From an uncultured Verrucomicrobiota bacterium (GTDB lineage: Bacteria; Verrucomicrobiota; Verrucomicrobiae; Opitutales; Opitutaceae): a DNA stretch of 9,216 bases. Within the stretch, counting starts at the first letter, position 1, and every line of letters starts with the position of its first letter. The position numbers and the translations under genes are program-made. Below, piece by piece: positions 1 through 6,076 of this stretch. Location: NCBI GenBank assembly GCA_946481225.1, contig CAMLNJ010000083.1:1-9216 (forward strand), in the 5' to 3' direction. The notes under the pieces were generated by a model. The model did no database searches and was not told where the DNA came from. It saw nothing but the letters and a program-made list of their open reading frames with translations.

Positions 1-2
1 GC

Positions 3-137
3 GGCCTCAGCGTCGTTGGAGATCCCCCGATCTGCGGCTCGCCGAAAGGCGGGCGCGCGGCGCGGTTCTCGCGGGCGGGGTGGAGGATTGCCGGCACCTG
101 GCACCGGATCGGGTGTCTGTCGCTCAGACACCGATGA
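3..137 (+). CDS. C-terminal fragment of an unrecognised upstream gene
   Basis: This frame is open from the window edge and ends in TGA at 135-137, which overlaps the ATG of the next gene as ATGA. Such an overlap is the usual sign of translational coupling inside an operon, and it is the main reason to prefer this frame. The visible 44 residues are rich in Arg, Gly and Trp and end in CLSLRHR; I recognise no domain. The other two forward frames are also open across this stretch, so the choice is an inference. If the next gene really is lptC-like, an LPS or Kdo gene upstream would be plausible, but nothing in the fragment shows it. Confidence 0.35.
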   Translation, partial: GLSVVGDPPICGSPKGGRAARFSRAGWRIAGTWHRIGCLSLRHR

Positions 138-874
138 TCAAAAAACTATGCCTTTTGCTTTGGATTCCGTCGTTTCTGTTGGCGGCCGCGCCGGCGTTGC
201 AGGTGGGGAAGTTTTCCGCGCCGGAATATGATGCCGCCGGGGCGATGGTGCGGAGGCTGACGGCCGAATCGGCGAGGGGCCCGCTGGAGGAGCCGGTGCT
301 CGGGAAGGGGGCGCTGGAGTTCTTCGGGCAAGGCGAACGGAGCGGGGAAGTGCTCGCGCGGCTGGAGTTCACCGAGGCGATTTATGACCGGGCCCGCTTG
401 GTCCTACGCGGGGCGGGCGCGGTGCATTTTCGCTCGGAGCGGGGCGAGGTGTGGGGAAACGGCTATTCCTACGACCTCGGGGCGGGCGAGTTGCGATTGG
501 ACGCGAGCGTGGTGCTCAAGTTGCCGCAGGGTCTGATCAATGCGGGAAAGGCGGAAGTCTGGCTCGATCCCAAGCCGGATGAGGCGGGGCAGATCGAGAT
601 CCGGCGCGCCGAACTGACGGGCGGGGTGACGGTCACGGAGTTGAAAAACAGCAAGTTGGCGGTGGACCGGGTCGAGGCCGAGCGGGCTTCCTACACGGCG
701 CGCGACGGGTTGCTGCGCCTGCCCTCGCCGGTCCACGTCTGGCGCGACGGGCAAAAAGGGCTGCTCGAGAGCGACTCGATTTCGTTCGACGTCGGTCCGG
801 TGGTGATTCCCGCGAAGAGCGCGGAAACGCCGCCGGCGGAGAAGGCCGGCGCCGAGGTGATTCCGACGCTTTAA
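134..874 (+). CDS. LptC/OstA-like exported protein, putative LPS-transport component
   Basis: The 246-residue protein starts MIKKLCLLLWIP, with two lysines followed by a hydrophobic stretch to about residue 19 and a possible signal-peptidase site after APA (19-21). I chose this ATG because the signal peptide begins there and because it overlaps the previous stop as ATGA, although the frame is open further upstream. The mature part (24-220) has no catalytic motif. It is made of alternating strands with repeated patterns such as GNGYSYDLGAGELRLDASVVLKL (broken across 108-130) and LTGGVTVTEL (161-170), which look like the beta-jelly-roll rungs of LptC and LptA, the periplasmic bridge carrying LPS to the outer membrane. 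The C-terminal 25 residues are low-complexity Ala/Pro/Glu. The stop codon overlaps the convergent SDR stop. LptC versus LptA, or an unrelated beta-rich exported protein, cannot be settled by eye. Confidence 0.6.
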   Translation: MIKKLCLLLWIPSFLLAAAPALQVGKFSAPEYDAAGAMVRRLTAESARGPLEEPVLGKGALEFFGQGERSGEVLARLEFTEAIYDRARLVLRGAGAVHFRSERGEVWGNGYSYDLGAGELRLDASVVLKLPQGLINAGKAEVWLDPKPDEAGQIEIRRAELTGGVTVTELKNSKLAVDRVEAERASYTARDGLLRLPSPVHVWRDGQKGLLESDSISFDVGPVVIPAKSAETPPAEKAGAEVIPTL

Positions 875-1605
875 AAATCGCCGGGGCCCGGGCGCAGAAG
901 GATGTCCTCGGCGACGGTGTCGGCGGGAAGCGATGCGAGGGCGACGACGGCCTCGGCGACGCCGGCGGCGCTCATGAGGCGCTCGCGCGGGATGGGGACG
1001 TCTTTCCAGATCGGCGTGTCGATCGCGCCGGGGTGGACGGCAAGGACGCGGAGGCCGGTGCCCTTGGTCTCGGCGCGCAGGGCGGAGGCGAGGCCGGTGA
1101 GGCCGTGCTTGGCGGCGGTGTAGGCGGCGCAGCCGGGGAGGCCGATTTTGCCGCAGATGGAGCTGATGAAAACGAAGTCGCCGGAGCCGCGGGCCTGGAG
1201 CGCGGGGAGAAATACTCGGGTGACGAGGTAGGCGGAGCGCAGGTTGACGCCGATCATGTCGTCGAAAAGCGCGGGCGGAGTGTCGCCGAGTCTGGCCGGG
1301 GTGAAACGGCCCGCGTTGTTGATCACGATGTCGGGCGCGGCGCCGCGGAAGCGTTTGGCGACGGCGGTGGGCAGGCGGGAGACGACGGCCTCGTCGGCGA
1401 CGTCGCAGACGAAACCGTGGGCGGAGGCGCCGAGTTTTTCGCAGCGGGCGGCGACGCGCTCGAGGTTGGCGGCGTTGCGCGCGACGAGGGCGAGGCGGAC
1501 GCCGCGGTGGCGGCGCGCGTAGGCGAGCGCGATGGCCTCGCCGAGGCCCTGGCTGCCGCCGGTGATGAGGACGAGCGGCGGGCGCGGCGTTTTGTTTTTA
1601 ACCAC
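871..1605 (-). CDS. Short-chain dehydrogenase/reductase, sepiapterin-reductase-like
   Basis: This is a 244-residue classical SDR. It has the cofactor motif TGGSQGLG (15-22), a basic residue after strand two (R43 in LVARN, suggesting NADPH), CDV (67-69), NNAG (96-99), and a full tetrad N121, S149, Y162 and K166 (YTAAK). The frame stays open to an ATG at 1719, but that would add 38 residues coded by repeat DNA. GTG at 1605 gives a normal family length and a start just before the first beta strand. The C-terminus (HPGAIDTPIW at 191-200, ILLRPGPGDF at 235-244) resembles, from memory, the PGAVYTPMW and ILRPTSGD pattern of Chlorobium sepiapterin reductase. Downstream of FolE2 and PTPS on the same strand, it could reduce 6-pyruvoyl-tetrahydropterin. 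FabG- or YdfG-like SDRs share much of this pattern, so the substrate is inferred from context. Confidence 0.85.
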   Translation of the reverse strand: MVKNKTPRPPLVLITGGSQGLGEAIALAYARRHRGVRLALVARNAANLERVAARCEKLGASAHGFVCDVADEAVVSRLPTAVAKRFRGAAPDIVINNAGRFTPARLGDTPPALFDDMIGVNLRSAYLVTRVFLPALQARGSGDFVFISSICGKIGLPGCAAYTAAKHGLTGLASALRAETKGTGLRVLAVHPGAIDTPIWKDVPIPRERLMSAAGVAEAVVALASLPADTVAEDILLRPGPGDF

Positions 1606-1628
1606 GGATTTCACGGATGGGCACGGAT
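1603..1628 (+). repeat. Triple CACGGAT repeat (repeat A)
   Basis: CACGGAT occurs three times, at 1603-1609, 1612-1618 and 1622-1628, with spacers of 2 and 3 bases. The minus-strand reading (ATCCGTG units) contains the probable GTG start of the SDR gene at 1605. This kind of phrase recurs in intergenic DNA of several environmental bacterial genomes as far as I recall; its function is unknown to me. Confidence 0.75.
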
Positions 1629-1655
1629 GAGGCGGAGGCGATGGAGTTTTTGAAC

Positions 1656-1685
1656 CGCGAATGGACGCGAACGGACGCGAATGAA
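1656..1685 (+). repeat. Three 10-bp tandem CGCGAAYGRA units (repeat B)
   Basis: Three consecutive 10-bp units begin at 1656, 1666 and 1676, all starting CGCGAA and ending TGGA, CGGA and TGAA. A 10-bp period is close to one helical turn, so any recognised face would repeat on one side of the DNA. No coding role is apparent: this lies between the SDR start and the folE2 stop. Confidence 0.75.
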
Positions 1686-1693
1686 AACGCAAA

Positions 1694-1713
1694 GGCGGCG
1701 ACGGAGCGCCGCC
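1694..1713. repeat. Hairpin GGCGGCG-ACGGAG-CGCCGCC
   Basis: A perfect 7-bp GC-only stem (1694-1700 with 1707-1713) closes a 6-base loop. It has no T-run on either side, so it is not a textbook terminator. It sits between repeat B and repeat C in the folE2-SDR spacer and could be a small repetitive extragenic palindrome or an RNA processing or stabilising hairpin in the minus-strand transcript. Confidence 0.6.
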
Positions 1714-1737
1714 CTCCATGCGGCCGGGATGGCTGTT

Positions 1738-1763
1738 ATCCGCGTCGATCCGCGTGATCCGCG
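1738..1763 (-). repeat. Triple CGCGGAT repeat (repeat C), inverted relative to repeat A
   Basis: ATCCGCG occurs at 1738-1744, 1748-1754 and 1757-1763. Read on the minus strand this is CGCGGAT three times with spacers of 2 and 3 bases, exactly the architecture of repeat A (CACGGAT three times with spacers 2 and 3) in the opposite orientation. It ends 8 bases from the folE2 stop codon. Confidence 0.75.
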
Positions 1764-1771
1764 GACTCGCG

Positions 1772-2899
1772 TCAGCAGACCAGGCTGCGGAAGGCGTCGA
1801 AGTCGGCGGAGAGGCCGCCGGGCACGCCCTTGGCGATCACGCTGACGGCGTCGTGCGAGTGGAGCGACTCGAGGTGCGAGCAGGCGACCTGGAAGTCGGC
1901 GATGCGCGCATCCTTCGCCAGTTCGGCGTAGACGAGGCGGGCGGCGTCCTCGACGAACTTGATGTGGGCGCCGTTGAGCTCGGCGAAGGCCTGCTCGTCC
2001 TCGCGTTTCACCATGACCTGGGTCTCGGTGACGAGGGCGCGCAGGAGGTGGTCGCGGACCTCCTCGAGGTGCGGCTCGGCTCCGGGCGCGAGCTCGACGA
2101 GGACGCGGGCCTTGGAGCGTTGGTTGTGGGGAATCGAATACACACCGCGGACCTCGCGGGCGTGCTCGGCGAGCTCGGCGCTGCACGGGCAGGCGGAGGA
2201 GTAGACGAAATCGAGCTCGATGAAGCGGCGCACGCGGCCCTTTTCGTCGATGCGGCCGAGGAAGGCGGCGGGGTAGTATTGCCAGCCTTCGAGGCCGCTG
2301 CGGAGGGCGCGCTGTTTCACCGGGTAGGAGAAATCGAGGCGGAGGCGGGCGGCGAGGGCGCCGACGTCCCGGCGGTAGACCCCGAGGATCTTGGCGACGA
2401 GCGCGGGGGTGGCGGGCTCCGCGGCGTGGTCGTAGAAGGAGCGCACGATGCGGCTCATGTTGATGCCCTTGAGCTTCGCCTCCAGGGAAACCGTGCCGGT
2501 GACGGCGGTCTCGAGCGTGTGGACGGTCCGGCCGGAGCGGGCGCGGTAGCCGAGCGGTATTTTGAAGTTGGATACGCCGACCTGCTGGATCGCCACGGGC
2601 GCGCCGGGGATGGCGTCGACGGCCTCCATCATGTCGGGCAGGCTGTCGCGGTAGGCCGGCGAGACGACGAAGGCGTCGTCGTAGGCGCGAACGAGGCGGG
2701 GGGCGGGGCCCCCGCCGACGCGGTGGAGATACATGGCCTTCGTCGCGCCGGCCTGGGCGGGGGACGCGGCGGTGGCGAGCGCGGCGGCGGCGGACGGGCG
2801 GGGCGGCTTGACCGTTTTCGCGGGCTTGGCGACGGGCTTCGGGCGCGGACCAGCCGAGCTGGGGCTCGGCGCTCCCGGGGACTTCTTTTTCGCGGACAT
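1772..2899 (-). CDS. folE2: GTP cyclohydrolase I type B (FolE2)
   Basis: The 375-residue protein would convert GTP to 7,8-dihydroneopterin triphosphate, the entry step of folate, queuosine and tetrahydrobiopterin synthesis. Residues about 100-352 form the FolE2 core: [10 protein letters not shown] (108-116), SSACPCS with the catalytic-region cysteines C237 and C239, PHNQRS (257-262), KFVEDAAR (314-321) and [12 protein letters not shown] (340-351). The position that I recall as GTHMSR in relatives reads GINMSR (145-150). Residues 1-54 are an Ala/Pro/Lys-rich extension partly coded by a repeat-like hairpin. M56 (ATG at 2732-2734) is an alternative start that would give about 320 residues. The ATG at 2899 is preferred because the frame there begins MSAKKK after a non-coding A-rich stretch, but no clear ribosome site marks either. 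It follows the PTPS gene after 86 bases and probably shares its transcript. Confidence 0.9.
   Translation of the reverse strand: MSAKKKSPGAPSPSSAGPRPKPVAKPAKTVKPPRPSAAAALATAASPAQAGATKAMYLHRVGGGPAPRLVRAYDDAFVVSPAYRDSLPDMMEAVDAIPGAPVAIQQVGVSNFKIPLGYRARSGRTVHTLETAVTGTVSLEAKLKGINMSRIVRSFYDHAAEPATPALVAKILGVYRRDVGALAARLRLDFSYPVKQRALRSGLEGWQYYPAAFLGRIDEKGRVRRFIELDFVYSSACPCSAELAEHAREVRGVYSIPHNQRSKARVLVELAPGAEPHLEEVRDHLLRALVTETQVMVKREDEQAFAELNGAHIKFVEDAARLVYAELAKDARIADFQVACSHLESLHSHDAVSVIAKGVPGGLSADFDAFRSLVC
2857..2880 (-). repeat. Dispersed 24-bp hairpin repeat, copy 1, inside folE2
   Basis: This 24-bp stretch matches 9086-9109 at 21 of 24 positions. It contains the 3' arm of GCCGAG-CTGGGG-CTCGGC (2853-2870, counted with the preceding bases) followed by a GCTCCCGGGG tail. 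Here it codes residues of the FolE2 N-terminal extension (the Pro/Ser-rich part around residues 7-16). That suggests repeat DNA was absorbed into the reading frame. Confidence 0.6.
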
Positions 2900-2943
2900 G
2901 TCGTTTTTTGTTTTTTGGCGGCCAGGCGGTTGGGACGATAACC

Positions 2944-2966
2944 GTAGCCCCGACGCAGGCGGGGTT
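2944..2966. repeat. Hairpin TAGCCCCG-N7-CGGGGTTA between ptpS and folE2
   Basis: The arms 2944-2951 and 2959-2966 pair over 8 bp (one G-T wobble) around the loop ACGCAGG. The hairpin lies in the 86-base spacer between the PTPS stop and the folE2 start. Neither strand shows a following T-run close enough for a classic terminator, so transcription could read through. It may be another dispersed palindrome, or it may tune the relative amount of the two enzymes. Confidence 0.55.
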
Positions 2967-2985
2967 AGCTGGCTCGGGTTTTGAT

Positions 2986-3474
2986 TCAGATGGTCGGGGC
3001 GGGGCCGCGGTATTCGGCGAAGTTGCGCGGCGTCTCGTAGAGCTTCACGGAGTGGAGCCGGGCCGGGCGGAGGAGGGGCTCGAGCTCGTGCCAGAAGGCG
3101 ATGACGAGGTTTTCGGTGGAGGGAATGACGCCGCGGAGGAAGGGGACCTCCTCGTTGAGGTTGCGGTGGTCGCAGGCCTTCACGATGCGCTCCTCGAGCA
3201 CGGTCTTCAGCACGCCGAGGTCGATGACGTAGCCGGAATCGGCGTCGGGCTCGCCGGCGACGGTGACTTCGAGGACGTAGTTGTGGCCGTGCCAGCGCGG
3301 GTTGTTGCAGAGCCCATACTTTTCCGCGTTCCACCGCGCGCTCTTCGTAGGATTGTGGAGGCGATGGGCGGCGTTGAAGTGAACCTGCCGCGTGACGAGG
3401 ACCGTGCCGCGCAGGGCGCGGACGGGCTGGCGTTTGCGAGACGCGGCGGTGGTTCTGGAGGATGGCGTGGCCAT
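2986..3474 (-). CDS. 6-pyruvoyl-tetrahydropterin synthase, PTPS type
   Basis: The 162-residue protein has the full tunnelling-fold PTPS signature: zinc ligands H37 (AAHRLH), H62 and H64 (WHGHNY), catalytic cysteine C56 ([12 protein letters not shown], 55-66), the Asp-His pair D102-H103 (CDHRNL), E121 (STEN) and the pterin-binding E147 (LYETPRN). It converts dihydroneopterin triphosphate to 6-pyruvoyl-tetrahydropterin. The CNNPxxHGHNY motif and the flanking AAHRLHNP and KYG are like human PTPS, whereas E. coli QueD has CGRLHGHSF. This favours a biopterin role over queuosine. The N-terminal 25 residues are a basic tail not needed by the family, so a later start is possible. It is the first gene of the minus-strand block and shares a 104-base divergent spacer with the hydrolase gene at 3579. 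A QueD-like side activity cannot be excluded. Confidence 0.88.
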   Translation of the reverse strand: MATPSSRTTAASRKRQPVRALRGTVLVTRQVHFNAAHRLHNPTKSARWNAEKYGLCNNPRWHGHNYVLEVTVAGEPDADSGYVIDLGVLKTVLEERIVKACDHRNLNEEVPFLRGVIPSTENLVIAFWHELEPLLRPARLHSVKLYETPRNFAEYRGPAPTI

Positions 3475-3486
3475 TGATGGAACCCG

Positions 3487-3517
3487 GTTACACAGCGGAA
3501 AAGGGCCCGATGGTCAA
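3487..3517 (-). promoter_or_regulatory. Possible promoter for the pterin gene block
   Basis: On the minus strand TTGACC (3517-3512) is one base from the -35 consensus. It is followed after 19 bases by TGTAAC (3492-3487), which matches four of six -10 positions. The spacer is long, and the leader before the ATG at 3474 would be only a few bases. The surrounding 104-base spacer must also hold a promoter for the divergent gene at 3579, where I saw no good match. Confidence 0.25.
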
Positions 3518-3578
3518 TGGAGGCGGCGTTTTGGCTGGCGCGGCGGGCGGGGCGGGCTAGGCCTGCGCGCTCCGAAAA

Positions 3579-4382
3579 ATGGCGATGCGTCTTCAGATCT
3601 TGGGCAGCGGCAGCGCGGGCAACTGCGCCCTGCTGCAAACGGAGGGCGCACGCGTGCTGATCGACGCCGGGTTTTCGTCGCGGAAGCTCAACGAGTTGCT
3701 GCGCGGGGCGGGCGCGCGGATGGAGGAGATCGACGCGGTGTTTCTGACCCACGAGCACGGCGACCACGCGGCGGGGGTGGATGGTTTTAAAAAACATCCT
3801 CGGACGGAGATTTTCGCCAACGCCCCCACGGCGCGGGCCGTGCAGGCCAAGGCGGGCCGCGAAGCGACGTGGCGGCTCTTCGAGACGGGCTCGACCTTTC
3901 GTTTTCGCGATCTGGAGGTGACGAGTTTCTCGGTGCCGCACGACGCGCAGGAGCCGGTGGGCTTCCGGTTCGCGCACGGGCAGGAGGGCGACCTGTTTTC
4001 GCCGCGACGCTCGCTGGCTTGGCTGACCGATCTCGGTCATGTGCCGGGGCATGTGCATCGTCACCTCCGCGAGGCCGACGTGGTCGTGGTGGAGAGCAAC
4101 CATTGTCCGAAGCTGCTCGAGGCCGATCATCGCCGGCCGTGGAGCACGAAACAGCGCATATCCGGGCGCCACGGACATTTGTCCAACGCGGCCGCGTGCG
4201 AACTTCTGGAAGCGACGGCGCACGCGGGCTGGCGGCGGGTGTTTCTCACCCACTTGAGCCGCGACTGCAATTCGCTCGCGGCGGTGGAGCAGAGCATGGC
4301 GGGGCTGCGTGCGCGGTTGGGGGCGAACTGCGCCTTCGAGATCGTCTCGCCGGGAGGCGGCACGGCGGCCTGGGAGTGGTAG
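3579..4382 (+). CDS. YycJ/WalJ-like metallo-beta-lactamase-fold hydrolase
   Basis: This 267-residue protein keeps all metal-site motifs of the fold: THEHGDH (57-63, with H58, H60, D62, H63), H121 (VPHDA), D151 (TDLGH) and H225 (THLSRDCN). The N-terminal LGSGSAGNC (8-16) and the block VVVESNH (169-175) with RISGRHGHLSNAAA (193-206) are typical of the YycJ/WalJ group. Members of that group have been reported as DNA exonucleases with a role in mismatch repair in Gram-positive bacteria, while others are simply annotated as MBL-fold hydrolases. Two near-adjacent ATGs (3579, 3585) are possible starts; neither has an evident ribosome site. It is cytoplasmic, with no signal peptide. It is divergent from the PTPS gene and 123 bases ahead of pyruvate kinase, which has its own ribosome site. 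I infer no functional link with the pterin genes. Confidence 0.85.
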   Translation: MAMRLQILGSGSAGNCALLQTEGARVLIDAGFSSRKLNELLRGAGARMEEIDAVFLTHEHGDHAAGVDGFKKHPRTEIFANAPTARAVQAKAGREATWRLFETGSTFRFRDLEVTSFSVPHDAQEPVGFRFAHGQEGDLFSPRRSLAWLTDLGHVPGHVHRHLREADVVVVESNHCPKLLEADHRRPWSTKQRISGRHGHLSNAAACELLEATAHAGWRRVFLTHLSRDCNSLAAVEQSMAGLRARLGANCAFEIVSPGGGTAAWEW

Positions 4383-4395
4383 AAATTGGGAAATG

Positions 4396-4445
4396 TTGCC
4401 AACTATCTCGCATGTGGGTGCGAGGATAGGTGGGGTATTTGGCAA
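4396..4445 (+). other. Nested stem-loop ahead of pyruvate kinase
   Basis: The inner stem pairs CTATCTCGCA (4403-4412) with TGCGAGGATAG (4419-4429) around the loop TGTGGG, with one bulged G. The outer arms TTGCCAA (4396-4402) and TTGGCAA (4439-4445) are exact inverted copies. It starts 13 bases after the hydrolase stop and ends about 60 bases before the pyk ATG. No T-run follows, so it is either a weak or factor-dependent 3' end for the hydrolase mRNA or a structured leader or operator region of pyk. No known riboswitch class is recognised. Confidence 0.4.
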
Positions 4446-4505
4446 AAAACGGAACGAGTCGGGGCTCGCAGGTCCCGGGGGTGCGTCCTTTGCTAGAAGG
4501 CGACT

Positions 4506-5954
4506 ATGTCCACCACGCCGCACACCTTCGCCGAGTTTCGTCGCACGAAGATTATTTTCACCCTGGGTCCCGCCACCGAGAGCGAGGAGATGCTCGAGAA
4601 GATGATCCGGGCCGGGGCCGATATCGCCCGCCTGAACATGGCGCACGCCTCGCACGACTGGTGCCGCACGGTCATCCGCCGCATCCGCGCGGTCTCCGCC
4701 AAGGTCGGTCGCGAGATCGCGATCATGATGGACATCAAGGGTCCCGAGATCCGGACGGGCGATGTCGCGGCGCCGATCAGGCTCGAGACGGGCCAGACCT
4801 TCGACTTCACGGTGCGCCCCGGCGGCGTCGCGCAGGAATCCTCCGAGGAGGTGCGCAGCGTCGACGTGAACTACCGCGATCTCGTCAACGACATCAAGGT
4901 GGGCGACACCGTGCTGGTCGACAACGGGTTGATCCGTCTTGAGGTGCTGGAGAAGAAGGACGCGCGCATCCGTTGCCGCGTCTTGACCCAGGGCGAGCTC
5001 AAGTCGCGCCGTCACATCAATCTTCCGGGCGTGAAGGTGAACCTGCCGTCCTTCACCGACAAGGATCGCGCCGATTCCCTCGTGGCGATCGACGAAGGCG
5101 TGGATTTCATCGCGCTTTCTTTCGTTCGCGAGGCGGCCGACATCGAGTTGCTGCGCGAGTTTCTCCGGCAGCAAAAGTCGCCGGCGCGGATCATCGCCAA
5201 GATCGAGGACCAGTCCGCGATCGCGAATCTCGAGGAGATCGTGCGCGCGACCGATTCGCTCATGGTCGCCCGCGGCGACCTGGGCATCGAGTGCCCCTTC
5301 GAGGAGCTGCCCTCGATCCAGCGTCGCGCGGTGAAGGCCTGTCTCGACCACGGCAAGTCCGTCATCATCGCCACGCACATGCTGGAGTCGATGATCACGC
5401 AGCCGATGCCGACGCGCGCCGAGATCACCGACGTCGCCAACGCCGTGCATGAGCGCGCCGACTGCGTGATGCTTTCCGGCGAGACGACGGTCGGCCGCTA
5501 TCCGATGGAGTGCGTGGGCATCCTGGAAAAGGTCGCGCGGCGCGTGGAGTCCGAGGACCTCGATCCGCTGTCCGATCCGGCCCAGCTGAAGGGCGACAAG
5601 CCGCGCCTGCTCTCCGCCGCGGTGCATCTGGCCAACGAGATGCCGGGCACCGCGCTGCTCACCTTTACCCGTCGCGGCTACATGGCCCAGGGCCTGGCGG
5701 CGATGCGTCCGGTGAGCGCGCCGATCTTCGCGATCACGAACTCGGTCGAGACGCTCCGCCAGATGCGCATCCTGCGTTCGGTCGAGCCCTACATGATGGC
5801 GCTCGAGTCGGATCCCAACGACACGATCGAGAAAGCCATCACGCTCCTCGTGCGCGCCGGCCGGGTGCGCCTCGGGGACAAGCTCATCGTCGTGACGGAC
5901 ATCCTCAGCCACGACCGGCTGGTCGACAGCATCCAGCTGCGTCCGGTGCGCTGA
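4506..5954 (+). CDS. pyk: Pyruvate kinase
   Basis: The enzyme transfers phosphate from phosphoenolpyruvate to ADP as the last step of glycolysis. The 482 residues have the complete architecture: the barrel with FTLGPAT (18-24), ARLNMAH (41-47), DIKGPEIRTG (76-85), the B domain (about 86-180), catalytic K232 (IIAKIED), VARGDLGIE (254-262), ATHMLESM (289-296) and MLSGETTVGRYP (322-333), then the regulatory-fold C domain (about 365-482). AGAAGG at 4495-4500, five bases before the ATG, is the best ribosome site in the window and fixes the start. Several usually fixed positions differ: RLNFSH reads RLNMAH (Ser to Ala at 46), DTKGPE reads DIKGPE, TQML reads THML, and GETA reads GETT. E81 is kept, which usually marks K+-dependent enzymes. 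C-ending codons are more frequent than in neighbouring genes, which fits high expression. Confidence 0.97.
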   Translation: MSTTPHTFAEFRRTKIIFTLGPATESEEMLEKMIRAGADIARLNMAHASHDWCRTVIRRIRAVSAKVGREIAIMMDIKGPEIRTGDVAAPIRLETGQTFDFTVRPGGVAQESSEEVRSVDVNYRDLVNDIKVGDTVLVDNGLIRLEVLEKKDARIRCRVLTQGELKSRRHINLPGVKVNLPSFTDKDRADSLVAIDEGVDFIALSFVREAADIELLREFLRQQKSPARIIAKIEDQSAIANLEEIVRATDSLMVARGDLGIECPFEELPSIQRRAVKACLDHGKSVIIATHMLESMITQPMPTRAEITDVANAVHERADCVMLSGETTVGRYPMECVGILEKVARRVESEDLDPLSDPAQLKGDKPRLLSAAVHLANEMPGTALLTFTRRGYMAQGLAAMRPVSAPIFAITNSVETLRQMRILRSVEPYMMALESDPNDTIEKAITLLVRAGRVRLGDKLIVVTDILSHDRLVDSIQLRPVR

Positions 5955-5993
5955 GCCGGGCGGGCGTTTCGTTTGCGCTCGGGGCTTGGACTC

Positions 5994-6022
5994 GGCCCGG
6001 CGGCGTCTCAGCCTGCCGGGCC
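5994..6022 (+). terminator. Putative terminator hairpin after pyk
   Basis: GGCCCGGC-GGC (5994-6004) pairs with GCC-T-GCCGGGCC (6011-6022), giving an 11-bp nearly all-GC stem with one bulged T and a 6-base loop (GTCTCA). A short CCCCTTTT follows at 6027-6034. The T-run is short and displaced, so termination may be partial. The hairpin lies 40 bases after the pyk stop and 55 bases before the next start. Confidence 0.45.
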
Positions 6023-6076
6023 ATGAGCCCCTTTTCCGCGCGTCGTGGCGAGGTCCCCTCCGCGGGGACTTGGACG

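Noticed and set aside
1603..1763. CRISPR-like array in the folE2-SDR spacer
   Set aside because: The repeated units are 7-10 bp with 2-3 bp spacers; there are no 20-40 bp repeats with unique spacers and no cas genes nearby.
1718..2941. A 407-codon plus-strand open frame opposite folE2
   Set aside because: Gly/Glu/Val-rich shadow of the folE2 coding strand with no domain; folE2 has intact motifs on the other strand.
3207..5912. A 901-codon open frame on the minus strand opposite the hydrolase and pyruvate kinase genes
   Set aside because: It is antisense to two genes with complete family motifs, is His/Arg-rich as expected for the reverse of GC-rich codons, and reads into the PTPS region in the wrong frame.
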